From contig CASFTM010000014.1 in NCBI GenBank assembly GCA_949297775.1, positions 1 to 51,217 on the forward strand: a stretch of DNA of 51,217 bases, read 5' to 3'. The stretch is from an uncultured bacterium. Its GTDB lineage: Bacteria > Elusimicrobiota > Elusimicrobia > Elusimicrobiales > Elusimicrobiaceae. Positions 11,054 to 16,354 of this stretch are shown here, piece by piece. The first letter of the stretch is position 1; every line of letters begins with the position of its first letter. A program made the translations under genes and the position numbers. Below the pieces are notes generated by a model. That model was given only the letters and a program-made list of their open reading frames with translations. It did no database searches and was not told the DNA's origin.

Positions 11054-11190
11054 ATCGCCATTATTTTGTACATCCCGTCTTCGGAACTTGGTTGCAGCCG
11101 GATTTTTAAGAGCCCAAAGGGGCGAAATGCCGTTGGGTTGCTTCCGGTAAGGAAGGATGCGCGGCTAGAATAAATTTCGGCCCTTCCCAT

Positions 11191-11220
11191 AAAAAACCCC
11201 CGGCCGGAGCCGGGGGAAAA
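11191..11220 (-). terminator. Terminator of the DUF885-like gene
   Basis: On the minus strand an 8-bp G/C stem (11197-11204 with 11209-11216) precedes a T6 run. Between this and the pilin terminator (11054-11190) I see no gene. Confidence 0.8.
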
Positions 11221-11221
11221 A

Positions 11222-13120
11222 TTACAGTAAATTTTCCTGCTTTTCTTTCTTTTCTTTTTGTTTTGCTTTCAGTTTTGCTTTTTTATCCAGCCGTTCGGCT
11301 TCCTGCTGCAGTTGGTCGGGGGGAACGTTTCCCGCTTGCAGCAGCAAGGCATGAAACCGTGCCGGCGAAAATTGCTTTCCCCACTTTTTACGGAAGGCAT
11401 TATAGGTTGCCTCAAAGGCGTTTAAGCCGTAGATATAGCTGGCGGCTTCACCGGGGCGGGCGGCGATTTCCTTCAGTAAGATTTCAGCCTCTTCCTGCGC
11501 AAAACCGTTTTCCGTTACTAAAAAATTCAGTGCATCGGCATAAGTGTATTGTTTGGTTTGCAGGTGCACATCTGCCAGGGCGGCCGCGGCGCGGCGGTAG
11601 TTGGTCCAGGCCAGGAAAAGCCGTTCCTCGTCCGAAGAAATGTAACCGCGCCGGGCGGCCAGCTGCTGGGCATAGGCGCTCCAGCCGTTGGCGGATGAAA
11701 CCGACGGATACAGCCGGCGGATAGCGGATAATTGGCTTCCGGCTACGGTTTGGTAGTAGCGGCCGGGAACCAGCTCCCCGCATAAAAGCAATTTGCGTAC
11801 GGGCATATTAAAATCACGCTGCAACTGTTCCTGCCGGGCCAATTTGTTGCCGGACGGCAAGCGCAGAAACAGGTCCGTGGTGGGGGCGTATTGTTCGCCA
11901 AACGGCGGCATAAACAGGTAAGCTTGGAAATAGGCATAAAAAGCCGGCATCGGTTTCACGGAAAAGCGCATCCGGCTGGCGGGAAGGGTGCCGTCTTGGC
12001 TGAAGAAGGAAGCCAGTTGGTTTGCGTCCTGGGTAAGTTCGGCTATTAAATCCCCGCCGGACGGAGCGGCTTGCACCCGGGCGGCGGCTTTATAAAAATC
12101 CTGGGCGGTGGGGGGCACATATTTGCCTTTTTTTGCTTTTTGCTTTTTCTCCTGCGGAATTTCTTGCACATCGGGGGTGCCGTTGGGGTCGTCTATTACG
12201 GTCACTTCCTCTTCCGCCGTATCTAAGGCAAACGGTTCCAAGGCTTGGGCCAGTTCCTTTTGGGCGGCAGTAAATTCCTTGGCTAATTGTTTTTCCAACT
12301 TGGAGGGTTTTACCTCTATTTGATAGCGGTCGGCAAGCACGCGGGTGTAGTTGTCTGCCCCCAGGCGGAAATCCTGGGTGTCTTTTTCCTGGGAGAGGCG
12401 TTTAAACAGGTCAAACATTTGTTTAATGGCGCGCTTGGCGTTTTGCCCGTTTTGCTTAATTTGCGCAATAGAGATATCGTCTTCTACTCCTTGGAGCAGG
12501 AAATCAGTTACTTCGTCAAAAGCCAGATAGGCGTAGTAGGCTTTTTCCATCGCCTGTTGGGAAAGGAAGGCCGGCGGCTGCACTAAATTTTTTTCCGCTT
12601 GGGCGGCTACGGCGGGCAAAGCGTTTACGCGGGCCGCCAAGTCGGCCTTTTGCTGGGCGGTGGAGGTCATTTTTTTAAGCATCACGTCATATATGGCGTC
12701 AAACACTTCGGCATAGTAGAGGGGGTCGTTTTCAATGCGGTTTTGTTCCAAGCTCCAAATATCTGCGTTGAGGGTATTTTGCAGCAGTTCCAGGTCCGGT
12801 TGGTTGGCGGCGGAGAGTTGGTCCTTTTTGATTTGGTCGGTAATCTCTTTAACGGAGCGCAGCGCGCCTAGTGCCAGGGCGTTGGTTTGGGCGGAGCGGT
12901 CGTTTAATTTGGAATTGGCCGACGAATACCCCAGCCGGGTGGCCCGTTCCGGGAAGAACGAAAGCATTACCGAAGCGTACCGGTTGGCGGCCTCGGTCAG
13001 TTGGTTGTCTTCCAGCAGGGTGTCAATGCTTTCAAAATCAACATCCGTTTGCGCAAAGGAAGCGGACGAAAATAAAAGGCTGCCGCATAGCAGCAAAGCA
13101 AATATACGTGTTCTTTTCAT
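11222..13120 (-). CDS. Secreted DUF885-family protein lacking metal ligands
   Basis: A 632-aa exported protein (signal peptide cut after SSASFA) of the DUF885 family (Pfam PF05960), related to zinc metallopeptidases. The C-terminal half aligns well by eye with the family: NGWSAYAQQLA in place of the usual EGWALYAE, then LHTKG-like, LTEAEAE-like and PGEAASYIYG segments. The defining HExxPGHHxQ motif is replaced by GELVPGRYYQ at residues 448-457, and the later family His appears as Gln (DVHLQTKQ). All obvious zinc ligands are therefore gone while the fold seems kept. It ends in a Lys/Glu-rich tail (KAKLKAKQKEKKEKQ). Probably a pseudo-enzyme with a binding or scaffolding role in the periplasm. 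Confidence 0.8.
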   Translation of the reverse strand: MKRTRIFALLLCGSLLFSSASFAQTDVDFESIDTLLEDNQLTEAANRYASVMLSFFPERATRLGYSSANSKLNDRSAQTNALALGALRSVKEITDQIKKDQLSAANQPDLELLQNTLNADIWSLEQNRIENDPLYYAEVFDAIYDVMLKKMTSTAQQKADLAARVNALPAVAAQAEKNLVQPPAFLSQQAMEKAYYAYLAFDEVTDFLLQGVEDDISIAQIKQNGQNAKRAIKQMFDLFKRLSQEKDTQDFRLGADNYTRVLADRYQIEVKPSKLEKQLAKEFTAAQKELAQALEPFALDTAEEEVTVIDDPNGTPDVQEIPQEKKQKAKKGKYVPPTAQDFYKAAARVQAAPSGGDLIAELTQDANQLASFFSQDGTLPASRMRFSVKPMPAFYAYFQAYLFMPPFGEQYAPTTDLFLRLPSGNKLARQEQLQRDFNMPVRKLLLCGELVPGRYYQTVAGSQLSAIRRLYPSVSSANGWSAYAQQLAARRGYISSDEERLFLAWTNYRRAAAALADVHLQTKQYTYADALNFLVTENGFAQEEAEILLKEIAARPGEAASYIYGLNAFEATYNAFRKKWGKQFSPARFHALLLQAGNVPPDQLQQEAERLDKKAKLKAKQKEKKEKQENLL

Positions 13121-13263
13121 AAATTTTATAGGCTTATTCCGCCGTAACGGTATGTCGGACGGAAGGGAAGCGTTGGGTTAGGTTTAGTTTTATAAGGGCG
13201 TTTCCGCCGCCCTATATATATTTTATTGTTTGCGCGGGAAGGCTGTCAATGCAGTTTTGGCGT

Positions 13264-13293
13264 TTGCAAGACGAGGGAAAAATGTGCTACAAT
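13264..13293 (+). promoter_or_regulatory. Candidate upstream promoter P1 of tRNA unit
   Basis: TTGCAA at 13264-13269, 18-bp spacer, TACAAT at 13288-13293; predicted start near 13300. A terminator-like hairpin follows within 55 bases. Confidence 0.45.
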
Positions 13294-13307
13294 AAATTAT
13301 CTTCAGA

Positions 13308-13353
13308 ACAGAGGGGGGCCTGCTGCAGGCCGTTTACCCAAATCTCTGTTTTT
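13308..13353 (+). ncRNA. Attenuator-like hairpin / possible short RNA
   Basis: An outer stem ACAGAG/CTCTGT (13308-13313 with 13344-13349) encloses a GGCCTG-CTG-CAGGCC hairpin (13317-13331) and is followed by T5. Transcripts from P1 would stop here after about 55 nt. It may be a small RNA or simply insulate the tRNA promoter P2. Structure seen by eye only. Confidence 0.35.
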
Positions 13354-13361
13354 GCTATAAT
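13333..13361 (+). promoter_or_regulatory. Promoter P2 of the tRNA-tig unit
   Basis: TTTACC at 13333-13338, 17-bp spacer, TATAAT at 13356-13361. Predicted start near 13368, 12 bases before tRNA-Lys. The -35 overlaps the hairpin of the upstream element. Confidence 0.65.
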
Positions 13362-13379
13362 CTAATCGTAACCCTTTTC

Positions 13380-13452
13380 GGGCCATTAGCTCAGTTGGTA
13401 GAGCAGACGCCTCTTAAGCGTAAGGTCGTGAGTTCGAGCCTCACATGGCCCA
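13380..13452 (+). tRNA. tRNA-Lys (anticodon CTT)
   Basis: A 73-nt cloverleaf. Acceptor GGGCCAT pairs with ATGGCCC, D-arm GCTC/GAGC, anticodon loop CTCTTAA with CTT, T-arm GTGAG-TTCGAGC-CTCAC, discriminator A. CCA is not encoded. The first pair of the anticodon stem is a G-A mismatch. Confidence 0.96.
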
Positions 13453-13474
13453 TTTCGTTTTCTAAAAATAATAA

Positions 13475-13556
13475 GGACGGATGGCGGAACTGGTAGACGC
13501 GTACGCCTTAGGAGCGTATGGAGCAATCCGTGAGGGTTCAAGTCCCTCTCCGTCCA
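13475..13556 (+). tRNA. tRNA-Leu (anticodon TAG)
   Basis: An 82-nt class II tRNA. Acceptor GGACGGA pairs with TCCGTCC, anticodon loop CTTAGGA with TAG, a variable arm (TGGAGCAATCCG region), T-arm GAGGG-TTCAAGT-CCCTC. CCA is not encoded. It starts 22 bases after tRNA-Lys and ends 39 bases before tig with no terminator between. Confidence 0.95.
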
Positions 13557-13595
13557 GATTTTCGGCCCGGCCGATATATAGGAGTGACTGAACGT

Positions 13596-14885
13596 ATGTC
13601 CATCTTCAAAACCGCCCAGAGCGGGGAAGTAAAAACCCAACAGCTTAATAAAGAAGGCTGCCGCGTGACGCTGTCCGTGGAAGCCGCCCCGGAACTGGTA
13701 ACCAAATGCTTTCAAAATGCCGCCGTGCAGGTTCAATCCCGTGCGCAGATGCAAGGCTTCCGCGTCGGAAAAGTACCGTTGGACCTGGTAAAACAAAATT
13801 TTGCCGGACATATTAAAGAACGTGCGTTGGATTTAACGGTAAAAGCCGCCATTAATTCCGCCATTACCGATGCCAAATTGGACGCCGTTGCCGTACCTAC
13901 GCTGACCAAAGCCGATTTTGTAAACTTTGCCGAAGGCAAACCGTTTACGTTCGAAATCGCGGTGGACGTTGCCCCGGAATTTGACGTAAAAGATTACAAA
14001 GGCATTGAAATCGCCAAAAAGCCCGAAACCGCCACCGAACAGGACGTGACCGACAATTTAAACCGCGTGCTGGACGCCAACGCCCGCCTGGAAAGCGCCG
14101 CCGAAGGCTCCGTGATTGACGACAAATGCTATGCTGTCGTGCATTACACGGGCAAACGCAACGGGAAAGACGACTATAAATTAAGCGCCGACAGCGAACT
14201 GATTGATATGGCTGCCCCGCAGACAATGCCCGGCCTGGCTGAAGGCATTAAAGGCCTGAAAAAAGGCGACGTGAAAGATATTGAAACCAAAGAAGGGGAA
14301 AATGTTATTTCCTATCACGTAACGGTGGATGATATCAAAAACAAAATCGTGCCCGCGTTGGACGATTCTTTCGCCAAAGATATGGGCTTTGAAACTTTGG
14401 ACGCTTTAAAAGCCAAAGTGAAAGAAAGCCTGGACGAAGAAGCCAAACAAAACGCCCGCCGCGACGAAATCGCCCAGATTGAAAACCACCTGGTCAAAAT
14501 GAATAATTTTGATTTGCCCCAGAGCTTGGTGGAAGAATATACCGAATCTTCCTTAAATAACTTCGTGCGCAGTATGACCCAGCTCAAGCCCGAACAGCTG
14601 ACGGCGGACCAGAAAAAAGCGTTTGAAGAACGCATCCGCCCCAGCGTGGAAAAGGACTTGCGCATCGGCTACATTGTGCACGCCATCGCCAAGAAAGAAA
14701 ACCTGGAAGCCACCGAGGCCGACTGGAAAGCCGAATTGGATAAGAGCATTGCCGCCAATTCCCAAAACAAAGAAGACGAAAAGAAAATTAAAGCCTTCTT
14801 TGACGAACGCAAAGCGCACATTTTGGCTACGCTTAGCGAACGCAAAGTCTTTGATTTCATCAAAGAACAAGCAAAATACAAATAA
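13596..14885 (+). CDS. tig: Trigger factor
   Basis: A 429-aa ribosome-associated chaperone and prolyl isomerase that binds nascent chains at the exit tunnel. The N-terminal ribosome-binding signature appears as GFRVGKVPLDLV near residue 55. The FKBP-like domain follows at about 150-240 (YAVVHYTGKRNGKDD, MPGLAEGIKGLKKGD), then the long helical C-terminal arms (FDLPQSLVEEYTESSLNNF). AGGAG precedes ATG 13596; an in-frame extension upstream would run into tRNA-Leu. clpP and clpX, its common neighbours, are absent here. Probably cotranscribed with the two tRNAs. Confidence 0.96.
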   Translation: MSIFKTAQSGEVKTQQLNKEGCRVTLSVEAAPELVTKCFQNAAVQVQSRAQMQGFRVGKVPLDLVKQNFAGHIKERALDLTVKAAINSAITDAKLDAVAVPTLTKADFVNFAEGKPFTFEIAVDVAPEFDVKDYKGIEIAKKPETATEQDVTDNLNRVLDANARLESAAEGSVIDDKCYAVVHYTGKRNGKDDYKLSADSELIDMAAPQTMPGLAEGIKGLKKGDVKDIETKEGENVISYHVTVDDIKNKIVPALDDSFAKDMGFETLDALKAKVKESLDEEAKQNARRDEIAQIENHLVKMNNFDLPQSLVEEYTESSLNNFVRSMTQLKPEQLTADQKKAFEERIRPSVEKDLRIGYIVHAIAKKENLEATEADWKAELDKSIAANSQNKEDEKKIKAFFDERKAHILATLSERKVFDFIKEQAKYK

Positions 14886-14902
14886 ATTTGCCGGAACGAA
14901 AA

Positions 14903-14934
14903 CCCCGTCCGTTTTGCGGGCGGGGCGTTTCGTC
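14903..14934 (+). terminator. Terminator of tig
   Basis: A 9-bp G/C-rich stem with one G-T pair (14903-14911 with 14917-14925) and a weak T-tract (CGTTTCGT). Confidence 0.55.
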
Positions 14935-15004
14935 CCCGGACGAGCCGTTTTCCGCGTCGTATGAACACACGGCATATGGCCTGGACAAACGGTTTTAACC
15001 TCAG

Positions 15005-15034
15005 GGAGCGGGTAATTTTGCCCGCTCCTTTTTT
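15005..15034 (+). terminator. Second terminator-type hairpin after tig
   Basis: An 8-bp perfect stem GGAGCGGG/CCCGCTCC (15005-15012 with 15021-15028), then T6. Better than the one at 14903 and probably the main end point. Confidence 0.8.
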
Positions 15035-15177
15035 GTTGACGCACGGTCTTGCCGGTGGAAATGGGGATTGCCCGGTTGAGAGTTGTTGTGCCGGGGCGTG
15101 GAAGGAGAAAATTTGTATAGCTCCGCTGGTCGGGTTGGCGGGTCTTGGCAGCCGCCCCTGGGGGGCATTTCTGTAGG

Positions 15178-15253
15178 GCGCGGCATTTCTAAAATAGTGT
15201 GGCCCCATTAGTCGTGTTAACGGGCATAGAGCGGGGAGCCCAGCTTTTGGGCC
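15178..15253 (+). repeat. Dispersed stem-loop repeat, copy A
   Basis: Begins GCGCGGCATTTCTAAAA, continues AGTGTGG...GTGTTAACGGGCATAGAG, and ends in a GCCCA/TGGGC hairpin with a GCTTT loop. Shares these blocks in order with the units at 22928-23270 and 31965-32040. Confidence 0.85.
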
Positions 15254-15278
15254 CTTTTTCTGGCACCAGAAAAAGGGC
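15251..15278. repeat. 28-bp near-perfect palindrome
   Basis: 13-bp perfect arms (15251-15263 with 15266-15278) around a two-base centre. It directly abuts the hairpin of repeat copy A. Confidence 0.9.
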
Positions 15279-15289
15279 GAAAAAGAGTG

Positions 15290-15418
15290 CCGGCCCAAGG
15301 CCCCATAAAAATCACTTTCAAGCGGGAAATTTTATAACTCGCGCGGGTTCCCCGCGCTCAGACAATAAAATTTCTTCTCCGCTTGGAAGGCTTTTTATAG
15401 ACGGGGCAAAAGGGCCGG
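15290..15418. repeat. 129-nt long imperfect hairpin element
   Basis: Outer arms CCGGCCC (15290-15296) and GGGCCGG (15412-15418) pair perfectly. Inside, GCCCC/GGGGC, ATAAAAA/TTTTTAT, TTCAAGCGG/CCGCTTGGAA and GAAATTTTAT/ATAAAATTTC pair in register with small bulges, capped by GCGCGGG/CCCGCGC. It could be a miniature inverted-repeat element or a structured RNA. No target-site duplication recognised. Confidence 0.7.
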
Positions 15419-15423
15419 ATAAA

Positions 15424-15471
15424 CGGCAACAGCAACAGCAACAGCATAAGCGTAAGCGGAAACGGAAACGG
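15424..15471 (+). repeat. Degenerate hexanucleotide tandem repeat
   Basis: Period-six tract: AGCAAC repeated, drifting through AGCATA, AGCGTA and AGCGGA to AACGGA and AACGGC. About eight units. No gene spans it convincingly. Confidence 0.8.
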
Positions 15472-15485
15472 CTTCCTTTTGAATA

Positions 15486-15553
15486 GTGCGGCATTTCTAA
15501 AACGTGTGGCCCAGCTAGTCGCGTTAACGGGCATAGCGTGCCTGCCCCGGCAA
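15486..15553 (+). repeat. Dispersed stem-loop repeat, copy B
   Basis: Starts GTGCGGCATTTCTAAAACGTGTGGC, contains GCGTTAACGGGCATAG, and ends in a short TGCC/GGCA hairpin. Tandem with copy C. Confidence 0.75.
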
Positions 15554-15558
15554 GGGGG

Positions 15559-15613
15559 GTGGCTTAAACTAATCGTGCTAACGGGCATAGAAAGGGGAGG
15601 CCAAGCTTTGGCC
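15559..15613 (+). repeat. Dispersed stem-loop repeat, copy C (5'-truncated)
   Basis: Lacks the GCGGCATT block and begins at GTGGCTTAAACTAATCGTG. Ends in a perfect GGCCAA-GCT-TTGGCC hairpin (15599-15613), followed after about nine bases by T12-GATA and then the pilin leader. The tract after the hairpin matches that after unit 4 of the 22928 array. Confidence 0.8.
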
Positions 15614-15622
15614 CTTGACGCG

Positions 15623-15634
15623 TTTTTTTTTTTT
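15623..15634 (+). repeat. T12 homopolymer tract upstream of pilin start
   Basis: Twelve T residues followed by GATA, 14 bases before the ATG at 15649. The same T12-GATA occurs at 23272-23287, and the window itself opens with T5-GATA in the equivalent position. Confidence 0.9.
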
Positions 15635-15670
15635 GATAAATTTTGCGTATGAGCAAAATTTATCAAAAAA
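15629..15670. repeat. Palindrome with pilin start codon in its loop, copy 2
   Basis: An 18-bp perfect stem (15629-15646 with 15653-15670) around a GTATGA loop that contains the ATG at 15649. Same sequence as 1-41. Confidence 0.95.
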
Positions 15671-15720
15671 CCCACCCGGCGGGGAAAAACGCCGGATTTA
15701 CGCTAATAGAGCTGTTAGTG
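15630..15720 (+). repeat. 91-bp direct repeat, copy 2 (pilin leader cassette)
   Basis: Identical to 1-91. Identity ends exactly at the Val codon where the hydrophobic helix of the other gene continues but that of this gene is missing. Confidence 0.95.
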
Positions 15721-16116
15721 ATGGCGGTTATGAAGTCCCGCTTGTCCACGATGCGCACGGTGCTTGAAAACCTGCACAGAGCCGAAGAAGTTTTTTATAT
15801 GGCTAACGGGTATTACGAAGCGAATACGGACAAATTGGATTTTGATTATAAAGGCTCCTGCACGGGAACGGATGTTTTAAAATGTGGCAATTTCTTTTAC
15901 GTGGACATCATAAACGGCAGCGGTGTAGTGACGGATCCGGGCAAATTGCATATCAAAGCTTCTTATTGCGTGGATACGGAAACCCTTTCCGAATGTTCGC
16001 CTGATTTTTCATACTATGTGTGGTTTGATAATTCTTCCAACCCTGGATTACGGACTTGCATAGGAAATAATGAGAAAGGCAGAAAATTCTGTAATATTAT
16101 AAACGCAGAAAATTAA
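15649..16116 (+). CDS. Chimeric prepilin lacking the hydrophobic helix
   Basis: A 155-aa protein with the same 16-residue leader and FTLIELLV start as the gene at 20-538, but the chain then jumps to MAVMKSRLSTMRTV. Against the usual pilin order, about 17 residues (VVLIIGILAAVALPQYT in the sister gene) are missing in frame, which removes most of the transmembrane/assembly helix. The rest of the gene is an intact pilin head with TC-x10-C near the C-terminus. It has its own terminator. As read, it could be processed but hardly anchored in the membrane or packed in a filament. It may be a decayed pilin, a silent donor cassette, a secreted head domain, or an assembly error across the repeat. Confidence 0.8.
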   Translation: MSKIYQKTHPAGKNAGFTLIELLVMAVMKSRLSTMRTVLENLHRAEEVFYMANGYYEANTDKLDFDYKGSCTGTDVLKCGNFFYVDIINGSGVVTDPGKLHIKASYCVDTETLSECSPDFSYYVWFDNSSNPGLRTCIGNNEKGRKFCNIINAEN

Positions 16117-16124
16117 AGTTTGCC

Positions 16125-16148
16125 GCCCCGGTTTTCCGGGGCTTTTTT
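16125..16148 (+). terminator. Terminator of the chimeric pilin
   Basis: 7-bp stem GCCCCGG/CCGGGGC, TTTT loop, T6 tail. Confidence 0.9.
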
Positions 16149-16339
16149 ATGTAACTACTTCCGCTTTTGCCGAAGCGGCTGCACCTTGCACTGGGTGGGC
16201 AGGCCTAGCTAAGGAGCGGCCTGCCCACCGGGCAGTGCGGCGGCCTCTTCTGCAACGGCTATCCCCAAAAGGCGCGGCGCAGTTTCCGGCTGCGCTGAGC
16301 CGCCGGGGGGCAGAGGGGGTTTTTACAGGCCCAATTTGG

Positions 16340-16354
16340 TATAATTTGTATATG
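16340..16354 (+). promoter_or_regulatory. -10 element fused to start codon; leaderless candidate
   Basis: TATAAT at 16340-16345 is followed six bases later by the ATG at 16352, exactly where transcription would begin. No Shine-Dalgarno is present. The 15-base block TATAATTTGTATATG recurs with two changes before kdsA (31838-31852, minus). The -35 is not convincing. Confidence 0.45.

Larger units (their letters stand above)
14886..15648. other. Gene-free repeat and hairpin region upstream of chimeric pilin
   Basis: This 763-bp stretch has no credible gene. Left to right it holds two terminator-type hairpins, one copy of the dispersed repeat, a block of about 230 bp made of a 28-bp palindrome, a 129-nt imperfect hairpin and a hexamer repeat, then two more repeat copies, and T12-GATA running into the pilin leader palindrome. 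An ORF at 15199-15486 is just the hexamer tract read as protein. Confidence 0.8.

Noticed and set aside
15199-15486. ORF with Gln- and Lys/Arg-rich tail
   Set aside because: It is produced by reading through the hexamer repeat and palindromes; no ribosome-binding site or conserved domain.
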